64,000 nucleotides of DNA, from NCBI GenBank assembly GCA_003439945.1, contig QVRM01000321.1, positions 1 to 64,000 of the forward strand, written 5' to 3'. The notes below the pieces were generated by a model, which was not told the origin of the DNA, did not search any database, and saw nothing but the letters and a program-made list of their open reading frames with translations. Shown here one piece after another: positions 52,863-63,090 of this stretch. The first letter of the stretch is position 1. Each line of letters begins with the position of its first letter. Source of the DNA: Dermanyssus gallinae (taxonomy: Eukaryota; Arthropoda; Arachnida; Mesostigmata; Dermanyssidae). The translations under genes were made by a program, and so were the position numbers.

Positions 52863-55847
52863 GGTTATTCAATTAAACTGTAACAGGAGCCGCGGAGCTC
52901 ATCTAATGCTAAACGAAATAGTGTCTAGGAGGAGCACTGCACTCTCTCTGCTTAGCGAGCCTAACGTGAAACTGGCAAAGAAGAACCAGGCGACCTGGGT
53001 TGTGGATGCTCAGACCAGTACCTGCATTGTGCATAATTTGCCATAATGTCTCCGAGTTACGGGCTGTGGAAGAGGATCAAATTTTACATGGATAGACGTG
53101 GACGGCGTCGGTCGTTTCTACTCATGTTACAGCAGTCCAAACGGCACGCTGGACGACTTGGAGGGCCTGCTCGAGGAGATGACAACGTCAGCGAAAGATT
53201 GCCCTCTACCACTAGTGGTCTTTACTGGAGACTTTAACGCAGCCTCGACAACATGGGGGGCAACCAACACTAACAGAAGAGGCAGAGTTGTTCTTGAGTG
53301 GTTAGCAATGCATGACCTTGTTGTTCTCAATAAAGGGAACGACCCTACCTTCCACCGCGGGGGAACTGAGTCGCACATCGATTTGACGATCTGTAAGAGA
53401 AGCCACGTTTTTAAGATTTCAAATTGGACCATACTACTTGACGAAGAGAACCTGAGCGATCACTATTGTATAGAATTTGACGTCGAAGGAACCACCCCAT
53501 TAGCAGCCCTTTCTGCCCCGGTTAGGCCAACCCGGCTAAAGCCACCTGACAACAGGGAGCTGCAAAGGAGGCTGGCAAAAATACTTAAAGTAAAGGGTGA
53601 ACCTGAAACCGCTCAAGAGCTTCAGAACGTTCTGGAGGAAGCGTGCAAGACGCCAAGCAAGAGGCGAACGCATCCAAAGCGACTACGTCCAGTTTCGCCG
53701 AAGTATTGGTGGAACGGAGAGATCGCGGAAGCCCGCAGACGCTGCATCTACGCCAGGCGGAGATTCACCAGGGCAAGGCGCAGTAGAAGGAATAACATAA
53801 TCATTGCGCAATTGCAAAGCGAATTTAGAAGACTTAGGGCCACTCTACGCAAAACTATAGATGAAAGCAAGGAACGATGCCATAAGGAATTCTTGTCGGG
53901 AATAGAAAACGACCCGTGGGGACGACCGTACAAGCTGATCCGTGGCAAGACAAAAACAAGAAAGAGCGCTAACCTTTCCCCGGACGAACGCCGACGGGTA
54001 ATAGAAACGCTTTTTCCTCGACATCCATCTCTCAACAGGACGCCTTTCGAAGCGGGTGCGGACGAAAGACCAGTCCAAGGGGTGACTCTAGAGGAGGTCC
54101 GTACAGCGGGAGAGAGACTGAAGACCGGAAAAGCACCAGGGCCTGATGGTATACCGGCTTCCGCCTTAAAAGTTCTCTTTAAAGAGTTTCCTGAAGTAGT
54201 TTCTCACGTTGCCACACGGATACTCAGATCCGGACGCTTGCCTCTGATTTGGAAGAAGGCCAACCTTGTGCTTATTCCCAAAATAAACGGCACCTACCGA
54301 CCAATCTGCCTAGTCAGTACACTGGCCAAGGGTATTGAGGCGATTATAGAAAACCGTTTGCGATTATTCGCAGAAGAACGCCGCCTTCTTTCACCGAATC
54401 AGTTCGGATTTCGCAAAGGCCGCTCGTGTCTGACCGCAATACAGCGGATCGTTGCTAAGGCGGAAGATCTACGACAATCCCCGGCAAGGTCCAGGAATCT
54501 TCTCATTGTCGTACTGCTGGATGTTAAGAATGCTTTCAACAGCTTACCCTGGAGGGTGATACTGGGGACGCTCAAGAGAAAAAGAGTTCCGAACTACCTT
54601 TGTCGAATTGTCTCAGACTACCTGAACGAACGACGGGTAGACAATGAGGGATCCGAATTTGAAATGACAGCTGGAGTTCCCCAGGGTTCCATCTTGGGTC
54701 CTCTTTTATGGAACTTGGCGTACGACGATGTCCTACGCTTAAGTAACCTACCAGAAGGGACAGAGCTACTTGCGTATGCGGACGACCTTGCAGTCGTAGT
54801 AGAGGGCGGCACCCCCCAGCAACTGGAACTTAGAGCCAATGACGCCCTGGCCGAGATTTCCGTCTGGATGAGGGGAGCGGGTTTGACGCTGGCTCCTGCC
54901 AAAAGCGAGGGAGTCATCCTCCTTGGTCAAGAGGATGTGCTCTCCCAAAGCTAATCTTGAACGGCCAGGATATTCGAGTGGTTCAATCAGCCCGCTATCT
55001 GGGAATGCATCTGGACAGAGGCCTGCGAGGAACACCTCATCTCCGCTTGGCTGCAGAAAAAGCCACTAAAGTTTCACACGACATCGCCCGGCTGATGCCG
55101 AATACATTCGGACCGCGAGAATCAACGCGACGCCTTCTTATGTCGGTTGCCGAGTCGATTATGTTATTCGCGGCCCCTGTGTGGCCACTAACCACACTGA
55201 CTCTAACCCGCAACAGGGCGCTAATGCGCAAGACCCAACGAATCGCGGCTTTACGGATTACGATGGCTTACAAGACGCTCAGCACGGCGGCTGTCCTTGT
55301 ACTGGCTAGTACGATCCCTTGGGACCTGAAGGCCGACGAACGTCGTCGCTTGTGGGCGGAACCGACAAGCAATAAGGAAGAAGAAAGAGAAAAAACGTTG
55401 ATTTCTTGGCAAAATGAATGGGACGCTATACAGGACGGGGCACCTGGGGCCCGTGTAAAGGCTCTGATCCCTGACGTTAAGGCGTGGATTAACCGGCCCG
55501 GCGGCGAGTTGACACACCACGTGACTCAAGTGCTCACAGGGCATGGCAACTTCGAGAGTTACCTCTTTAGAATAGGAAAAGCAGATACGCCACTCTGCAA
55601 GCACTGTGAAGGAACAACGGAGGACACGCCGGCACACACAATATTGCTGTGCCCGGCGTGGGCTCCATTACGCAAGGACATAACCACAGCAAGTGACGGC
55701 AGTCTTAAGAAGCTGGCACACCTTCTTATGTACTCACGTAATGACTGGAATCTTATAGCTCGAACAATCGAACGTATTATGCACGCCAAAGAAGAGAAGA
55801 ATCGTTTTTACTTGACAAGGCCCCGTGAGGCACTCCAGGGCAGCTAA
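52849..55847 (+). pseudogene. R1 ORF2: endonuclease, reverse transcriptase, CCHC (one stop, one frameshift)
   Basis: About 1000 codons. AP-like endonuclease: IQLNCNRSR at the start, VFTGDFNAASTTWG (about 53220), PTFHRGGTESHIDLTIC, LSDHYCIEF (about 53455). RT: KAPGPDGIPASALK (54130), LIPKINGTYRPICLVST, LSPNQFGFRKGRSC, VVLLDVKNAFNSLPW (motif A, 54520), AGVPQGSILGPLLWNLAYDD (54670), LLAYADDLAVVVE (motif C, about 54770). C-terminus: GHGNFESYLFRIGKADTPLC leading to CKHC...H-x4-C (about 55596-55652). Breaks: TAA at 53043 in frame, and a shift near 54940 that moves the last 300 codons to another frame. Confidence 0.9.
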
Positions 55848-56060
55848 GATAAGGACGCTACTATTTACCCCCCCTCAATTGTTTGAAGTATTGCATGCGC
55901 AGTTCCCAGTTGAGTGTGGGGATGGGGACATGACTGGTTTTTAGTGGGTTGGAGCCCCACACTACCGGCCCACATTTGCAGTGAGCTTTCCTGCCGTGGT
56001 GTCCGTGTGTGCAAACCGCATTTCCCAGTTAGTCCCTCAAAAAAAAAAAAAAAAAAAAAA

Positions 56061-57610
56061 GATTAAATAGTGGTAGCAGCGCAATTTAATAAACTGAGAG
56101 AAGGTTCGCCAACTGCGAGATAGAGCCAGGTCATGGCCAACGAGGGAGGACAACGGAGGGGAAGACCGGAGACAAATGTATGATAGAAAGGGAGGAAAAA
56201 AGACCGGGATCGGGGGCGGAGACATCGCTCACGCGAAATAGTGCCGCTTCTAGATTACCGGGAAATGAGAAGACAGACGAGACAACAAATATTCTAGAGG
56301 AGCTGATGGAAAAACAATTCCAGAACGCGGTTCTGGCGTTGATGCAACAAATCGAAGCCTTGATGAAACTGCGTGATGCACATTCCCTTACTAAGAAGGT
56401 TAAAGAAGGAACCAAAAAGCTACTAAATAAACTAACAGCGTCAATAGAAGATAAAGAAAGAGTCACGCGGGACGCAAGGTTAGAGGACGAAGGCACCATC
56501 AAAGACCTCGATGAGGAAATCAGTTGCTTCAATACCAGGGAGACAAAACTACCGGCAGAATTAGACAAATTCAAAAAAATATAGAGCAGTATAGTAGCGT
56601 AGATAAAAATGGGATAAGGAAATCCGGGACCGAAAGAGAAGTGCTGTGTTCCCGATGTCGAACCATGGAAGAGGACAGAGGTAATCAAGAAAGCAGTAAC
56701 CCTTGAGGGACCGAAAGAGGTAATGAAGCGGGAATGGCCGGAAAAGGTGATCCAACATATGAATTTCACCAAAGCAGATCATATCTGCCCGAGAGGCGTC
56801 TGCGCCGTGGTAGTCTCTAAGGGGTCTGGCTCGGACAAAGCCCTGCTGGGAAAACTCGCTTCGCAATTATCTTAAGTATCGGTGGTGGACGGACTCGACG
56901 CCGGAAAAGCCGTTGTGCTTATAAATAGTGAAGCCGTCGAGGTCATCGGCGGTTTAGGCGAGACGGCGGCAGCTCAACGCCACTTGGTCGTGGGAGTAAT
57001 GGACCCGAAAAAGCCCAGCGGAATTAGTAGCCTAGGTATGCTACAAGCTGTAATCGAGAAGGCTATCGAGCTTACGAGTGCAAAGCACGCTAAGGGTGAA
57101 GTTAGAAGACGGTAAACAAATTCGCAGGCACCCTGCGGGGACTTAGAGCTCAAATAAGATCGAACGAAGGGTTACCTAGAACAAGGAGGAGGACCTTATC
57201 ATTCGGCTGGAAAAGCATCGAGAGGGCGCGAGGAAGGCGCTGGTAGCCTGTATACGAAAAATACAAAGATGCAGGTCGACCGACGAGACTCGACGGCAAC
57301 CCGCACGGTCGCACTATAAAAGATCGAACCCTCCTTGGCTAAGGAGGGAGTTAAGAGGGCTCTTAGGAATGCCTTTCACTTGCCGATAGAGATTACGATT
57401 AGGGCAAAAGAACCAAGGCTTTGCTGAGCGGAGGTATGGTATTCCCTAGTGGTCGTGCCACTGACGGGGCCACAATGCTCTAGACTGTAAGGAGGCTAAG
57501 GGCACGAGAGAGGTCTGAGGCGGAGGTACCAAAGTGCCACATTTGCGGGGTGTATAAACACACACTAGAGCACGATTTTAATTTCGTACGTTGTTTATAA
57601 TGCACTACTT
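56061..57610 (+). pseudogene. Gag-like ORF of the element interrupted by R1
   Basis: ATG at 56134 (MANEGGQRRGRPETN) with early frame changes. Then 56180-56580 is a helical, charged region (ILEELMEKQFQNAVLAL, KEGTKKLLNKLTAS), then AVTLEGPKEVMKREWPEKV, GVCAVVVSKGSGSDKAL, ETAAAQRHLVVGVMDPKK, an RNALRNAFHLPIEIT-like helix and a terminal EVPKCHICGVYKHTLEH with C downstream (57520-57600), a likely zinc knuckle. Numerous stops. Family not assigned. Confidence 0.55.
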
Positions 57611-57663
57611 ATATTCACTGCGCGCTGCAGCGCTATTAGTAGCATGCGCTTAACGAATACACT

Positions 57664-58110
57664 ATATGCAGGGAATTTCAGAAACATTTAAAGCGATATA
57701 TAAATTGTAGAACTCGTTAGAGCAAATGTATTTTTTTCCAATGGAACATGGTCTCTAAGAAGTCTTGTTTCGGAGTGAGATTGGCCAGTGTCACAAATTA
57801 AGTCACTACAATTTGTGACACTGGTGTTTTTGCCCAATTGTCAGAAGCCCTTTTGTCAGAAAATGCGGCATGGTCGCTTAAAAGAATTCGCAAAAAAATG
57901 AGGTTATTTTATTAGCTTTTACACCAAATACCTCAAAATCATTACCCTACGATCACTCACAGCGCTCGAAACTAGCACATTCATCATTTTGGTCACCCTT
58001 TGGAGATTATTTTGGTACTAAACTTATGGAAATGCGAGTTGTGGTTGCGGGGTAATTTAGATTTTTCGGCGGCATGTCTTGACTAAGTACATGTACAAAT
58101 GTAGAAACAA
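57664..58110 (+). repeat. Noncoding interspersed repeat family N1, copy d, with internal palindrome
   Basis: Shares with copy c: AGCGATATATAAATTGTAGA, ATGGTCTCTAAGAAGTCTTG, ACAATTTGTGACACTGGTG, GGTCGCTTAAAAGAATTCGC, AGGTTATTTTATTAGC, TTTTGGTACTAAACTTATGG and TTTTTCGGCGGCATGTC. An inverted 15-bp pair (57785-57799 and 57810-57824; CCAGTGTCACAAATT) is special to this copy. It separates two retroelement ORFs. Confidence 0.75.
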
Positions 58111-58113
58111 GAC

Positions 58114-58945
58114 AAAACTGTGCGCTCAAAGTAACAAGAATATAGGGCCACCAGAGGAGCTGTGTTCTGACTGTGACCAGTGCGGTAGAAATTATCAAAA
58201 TGAAATATCGATAAGTAAAACGGAAGACAATTTAGCGAAGTACTTACAAAATCCGCCGACCGACAAAAACAAAACCGGCGAAAACATTATAAACCTATCA
58301 CAGTCGCAGAGGAGACGGAAACCGAGTCACAAGCCAAATCGACCCTACCGATACAGCAGCATCCGAACAACATCATTGAGGCTTCTGAGGATGACGGATA
58401 CCCTTAATAAGATCAACACAATTAAACAATGCCTTCTACAAAAGATTAAAGGCATTGTGGATAAGTTCGCACAGGAAATTAATGGGCTGAGAGTGGCACT
58501 GCGACAAGCAAACACAGAACCAGAGAATTTACGAACAGAGGCGCGCGAGCGATGCCGATGATCGCGAATATACGGGCAGAAGAGCAACATCACCAAAACG
58601 AAAAGCCCTGGAGGGAAACGAACAAATATACAGAGACAGTATGGTGATGGAGATGGCACTTGTTATTGGAGACTCCTGGGTCGGGAGATATAAGAATGCA
58701 CTCTTGACGAAAATAGAAAAGGATCGAAGTGTCGACATTTACGAAGGCGCGAGACGGTTGGTGTATTAAATCTGAGTAAACGATTTACTAAGCGCCACCG
58801 ACGTGCACAAAAAACAGCCGGCGCAGTGGTACAGCGGGTGATAAACATGTCCGTCGAGCTTGGAGTAAACCTATCGATCTACACGGTACCGAATATACCA
58901 AAAATATGCGCACTCGCGAATGAGCTTAACCAGCTCATTTAAGAT
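58114..58945 (+). pseudogene. LINE ORF1: Cys-rich finger, coiled coil and GDS-motif domain
   Basis: Near 58090 starts YKCRNKTKLC...CSDCDQC (about 58085-58180; a PHD/RING-like cysteine cluster), then a polar linker, a heptad-like helix (NTIKQCLLQKIKGIVDKF), and in a second frame (58648-58950) MALVIGDSWVGRYKNALL, DRSVDIYEGARRL, VVQRVINMSVELGVN and YTVPNIPKICALANEL. GDS after a short hydrophobic strand is the block I signature of SGNH esterases, which occur in ORF1 of CR1-type LINEs. At least two frame changes. Confidence 0.6.
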
Positions 58946-59639
58946 ATTGCCAAGCAGGCGGACAATCCGTTGGTGGAAATGATCGAGACTATTTTTGTTC
59001 TGGGAGGTTTTGGGAATGCATGATGCATATACGCCACTAGCAGCTTGCGTGACTAGTGTGAGACTCGCAAACCCACTAAACTAAACCCGGATTCCTCCCC
59101 ACCCCCCTTAGGCTCGGTATTACATAACATTACTTCGAAGACTGGAATCGAGACTGGAATGGCTTCGTAGTTCTTAGCAAAGCACAACGTCCATGCGAGC
59201 TCGCTTTAAAAGGCGACCATGACGCTCGAGGTGGCCAAAAAATTAAACAGCGCCACCAAGCTCCACGAGATTCGCCACGTTCCGTTCTCATGTGGGCCAC
59301 AAGCAATAGGCAACCCCAGGACGCTCCGATGTGGCCGCAACAGCAACAAGAGCCGTAACTACAAAAGATCAACAAGTATAAAACGATCGGGGTAACCTGG
59401 CGCACGGGGCAAGCAGGCGTTTTTGGAGAGAGTTACAGCGCCAACAATCACGTGGAAGAAAGGTATAACAGGACTAATCCGAGTACTTCTGCGGATGGTG
59501 TTGACCAATAGAATCGTCAAAAAGTAACACGTTTTTTTCACAGCATTCTGAAAGACTACGACGGAGCAACAGACATGGCAGCGGAGCAAGGGAACCGCTA
59601 CAGAGGAGGCTGGCAGAAAATCAACTGCCGAAAATACCA
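58946..59639. other. Inter-ORF segment, no clear coding
   Basis: Short frames only, no recognised motif. Probably decayed sequence of the same LINE. Confidence 0.4.
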
Positions 59640-60370
59640 CAAAGAATGAAACACGTGCAACAACTGGAACTGGCAATGCAGAAGGAGGATAGGGAATCTA
59701 CAGATATAACAACAACAGGGCAACAGAGGAAGACGGGGAAGCACAGTCACAACAATGGTACGCGGTTGAATACCGAAGACCGTACGGGAGTAATGGTGAG
59801 GGAGGGAGATGGGGGAGTAGAGATTGCTGGTACCGCGGAAAAAGGGATGAAAAACTCAAAATGTACCCACAACAATATACAAATGCGCGTCGAGAGGATA
59901 AGGGAGAGGAACAAGGCTGAACGGCAGACAATATCTAAAAATTGGATATACAAATATACAAGAAAAACGAAAACAAAACATTAGGAGACGCTATACGGAA
60001 TAATGAAAGAGATTAGTCTGAATGTATTTGCGGTGACTGAGACACACTTGCTTTAAATAGAAACTCCACTGTTACATAAATATGTTAGGTGGATAGGTGT
60101 TAACAGAGAAGTGTCACAAAACAGATTCAGAGGAGTCGAAAAACAAATAGGAAAAAGTCACCGCGTAGAGATTCTTGGGGTAAGTGAAGGAAACGACCTA
60201 ATAGCAGTGGAAATATGAAACGGGCCAGGCTGCCTAAGAGTGATAGTTAGATACAGGCCACCCAGTAATACAGAACACAAACACAAGATGTTCTATACAG
60301 CAATTAAAAAGCTTGTTAAAAAGAGTATAAAGAACATAACTGTAAGTGATTTTAATGCGCATTTGTTTTA
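59640..60370 (+). pseudogene. LINE ORF1/ORF2 junction and start of AP-like endonuclease
   Basis: An open frame 59646-59984 (Asn/Thr/Arg-rich, basic end), then from 59996 LYGIMKEISLNVFAVTETHL, WIGVNREVS, LRVIVRYRPPSN and KNITVSDFNAH (GDFNAH with Gly to Ser). This covers about the first 120 residues of an APE domain. It ends at a (TA)n/A-rich stretch near 60395; the rest of ORF2 is absent. Confidence 0.65.
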
Positions 60371-60662
60371 TTTTAAAGGCACATTTTTGAAAATGTATAT
60401 ATATATATAAAAAAAGAAAAGGTAAAAACTGCATGAGTGTGTGGTAACGTCCGGTAATGCACTCTACACAATGTTTACATACACACGCATCAATTGCGTA
60501 ACAACTTTCTTTTAAGCATATCAGGTGGTGGTAACCTTGCCATGTTGTTCGGCATATTATAAATCCGTTTTTTGTTATAATAGTTTAATTGTTTACTGCA
60601 AAAAGCAGGCCCCTTGACAAAGAGGCCCATTAAAATAATATGTTGCTGTTTTCTCCAAGTTT

Positions 60663-61062
60663 CTGTAGGCGTCTAAGTATCTTGTCCAGTACTAAATCTG
60701 CAACGAATGTCCGTTCGTAGCATAGTTCTAGTGCAAGCGTAGCCGACGCGTTCTTCGGCAAGCCCAGCGTTGCGCTTTATGAAGTAAGGTTTTATCTGAC
60801 CAATTGTTAGGGTGCATCTGATTCGTAGCATAGTTCTAGTGCAAGCGTAGCCGACGCGTTCTTCGGTAAGCCCAGCGTGCGCTTTACGAAGTAAAGTTTT
60901 ATCTGACCAATTGTTAGGGTGCATCTGACTTAACGAACGCACCAGACTCAGCGCGGTTCCAAAACGTACCACACTTGGCGAGACATCCGAGCTGCGAGCC
61001 CGCCGACGCGTTTCAAATAAGGTTCAACTGCACGTTGTATTTCAACCACGGTCTCGTTAACA
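60663..61062 (+). repeat. Probable 5' LTR region of a Ty3/gypsy-like element, with a tandem duplication
   Basis: The 3' boundary is set at CA 61061-61062, because TGGCGCAGTCGACAGCG (61063 on) looks like a primer binding site. The 5' boundary is uncertain (TGTAGG at 60666 or elsewhere). Inside, a 108-bp unit (60714-60821) repeats as 107 bp (60822-60928) with about four differences. Confidence 0.55.
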
Positions 61063-61219
61063 TGGCGCAGTCGACAGCGAGTCAATGAAGGAAAAAGGTG
61101 CACCTACGTTTCCAGAGAGAAATATTTCGTGACAATTTCGGTGCAACAAATGTAAAGTTCTAAGTAAACGCTAACCGTAAAAGGCAAGGATAATAAATCG
61201 CGGACCGATTACACGTGCG

Positions 61220-61624
61220 TTGAGCAGCGAGGGCTACGAAGCTGAAAACTGGACAATCTTCTATCAGAAATGGTGCGACTATGCTCTGATAAACGACGCG
61301 TACAAGGAAACTCCACGAAAACAACTCACGTTGTCCAGATTGAATATTGGAGATTATCATAGGCCGCTCGTTAATAGCCTGGGCGTTACAGAAATTACTG
61401 GAGACGTAGCTGATTCTACCGGCGAAAATTCCTGTACATCGCTGGCCGCGCTGACAGCCGCTCTTGCCGAACGCTTTAAATGTCACAGAAACGTGATATT
61501 TCAAGGATACTTGTTTGAACGAGCCTATCAGGGAGAAACAAAAGCAGTAAAAGAGTTTAGAGAAGGCATGGGGCAGTATGTCAAGCGGTGCAAATACACC
61601 GATGAGACAACGACGCTGCGATAA
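61220..61624 (+). pseudogene. Ty3/gypsy-like gag fragment
   Basis: Open for 134 codons: WTIFYQKWCDYALIND, RKQLTLSRLNIGD, LTAALAERFKCHRNVIFQGY and ETKAVKEFREGMGQYVKRC, the usual W-x(3)-W...F...R-x-Q-x(4)-E-x(5)-F pattern of retrotransposon gag capsid domains. The zinc knuckle after it is not intact. Confidence 0.7.
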
Positions 61625-61930
61625 ACTGATTCTAGGCACCCGACTGGGAATGTACAGCCGCCTGCCCGCAGTAGCAGTACCCAGACACCAAATGTGACAA
61701 GTGCGGCCTACAAAAAACTTAACACACGAGCGTCCAGCCAACGGAAGGCGCTGCAGGAGCTGCCAAAGATTAAATCGTTTCGCTCGTTTGTGTCTATCAA
61801 AGCCAGCAGGTAGCCAACGCTATGGCCAACATCAAAGATATAGATGATAAAAATGCCGCACCCACGACGACAACGATGATGACTGTGACTCAGGATACAC
61901 GTACCGCATTGAGACGATCGGTAAGGTACC

Positions 61931-62209
61931 TTGACGGAGATTGTTCGCAACACTAAGTATCGCGTTCTCTTAGACACTGGCTCGACATGCGACGTCATGA
62001 GTCACAGCGAATTTGTTCGATTGAAGGCAAAGTTAGAAAATATGATAATTGGCTATAATGGTCGCGTCCTCTTGAAAATGTATGACAACTCCAAGACGAT
62101 TACGATGGGCTCAGTTGAAATTGTCGCATTATCAGCCACCGAACTAAAACAAGTGAAATTTCAGGTGATCGACAAAGTAGTCGAAGCTCTCCTCTCCGCA
62201 AACACGTGA
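61931..62209 (+). pseudogene. Ty3/gypsy-like aspartic protease
   Basis: KYRVLLDTGSTCDVMS (catalytic DTGS, about 61970), then GYNGRVLLKMYDNSK and VKFQVIDKVVEALL. About 93 codons. It would cleave Gag-Pol. The downstream end is shifted. Confidence 0.75.
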
Positions 62210-62269
62210 TTGAAGCTCAAATTGATACAAGTGTATAACGAAGCGAGTGTGTGAACATAAAAACACACA

Positions 62270-63090
62270 GATGATCGCGCAGGACGAGGACCGACTGGAA
62301 GCACTTCTCGAGAAATATAAAGACGTGCTCGATGAACTGGGTAAATTGCCACAACCGGTGAAAATACATGTGAACTAAGATGCACGCCCAGTACAGCAAC
62401 CTCCAAGAAATCCCCCGGTTCCTTTGACCGACGCTATCGTTCGTCGCGAAAGAGTGATAGAGAAGGTTGACCATCTGACGGAATGAGCATCGAACCTTGT
62501 TGCGTTGGACCGTCCCGGCCGAAAACTCAGGCTAGTGCTAGATCCGCATGCCGTCTAAACAAAGCCAAGGTATTTTCGGCGCTCGACGCGCGATATGGTT
62601 TCTATCAGATGGTCCTAAGTCCGGAAAGTCGAGACTACATAACATTTTAGACGCCGATCGGCAGAAACCGCTATTGCCGGATCCCCTAAAGAATCTCATC
62701 AGCCCCCGAAGAATATCAGAGACGTCAAGTGCAAGCTTATGATGACTTGAGAAAAGTTTCCGTGGTGGCAGATGACACAATTGTATGGGGCGAAGGATGC
62801 ACAGTACTGAAGAAGCAATCAAGACCACTACAAGAACCTGCAGTCCCTATTCTAAAGCGCTCGAGAGTGGGACTACGTTTCAACAGGGGAAAGCTCCGTA
62901 TGGGTATGCCGCAAGTTAAATTCATGGGTCATCTCATAAGCAAAGACGGATTTAACGTTTACGTCGATAAAGTAAAAGCGATTAAAGAGATGACGCCACC
63001 AAAGGACGTAAAGGACATCATGAGCTTTTTAGACTGCCTCAACTTCTTCATTCAGCGCTACCAAAAAAATATGTGCAGTGATCGAAAATG
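62270..63090 (+). pseudogene. Ty3/gypsy-like RT, heavily shifted
   Basis: LEALLEKYKDVLDELGKLP (62300), then KVFSALDARYGFYQMVLSP (RT motif A, 62565-62625), VSVVADDTIVWGEG (motif C, about 62765) and FNRGKLRMGMPQVKFMGHL with VDKVKAIKEMTPPKDVKD (62870-63020), the usual connection to RNase H. Several stops. Confidence 0.78.

Larger units (their letters stand above)
50200..56060 (+). mobile_element. Full-length R1-clade non-LTR retrotransposon
   Basis: 5861 bp with a 14-bp target duplication GATTAAATAGTGGT (50186-50199 and 56061-56074) and a 3' poly(A). A 5' UTR of about 716 bp is followed by ORF1 (50916-52862) and ORF2 (52849-55847), which overlap. The three ORF1 knuckles, the R1-type endonuclease and RT, and a C-terminal CCHC in ORF2 define the clade. 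Many R1 elements target rDNA; this copy sits in another retroelement. One in-frame stop and one frameshift in ORF2 make it inactive, yet it is otherwise complete. Confidence 0.92.

Noticed and set aside
56131..56772. 213-codon minus-strand frame rich in Ser, Phe and Leu
   Set aside because: Antisense shadow of the gag-like ORF at 56180-57600.
60714..60928. CRISPR-like or satellite repeat array
   Set aside because: Only two units with no spacer pattern, in a eukaryotic LTR-like context.
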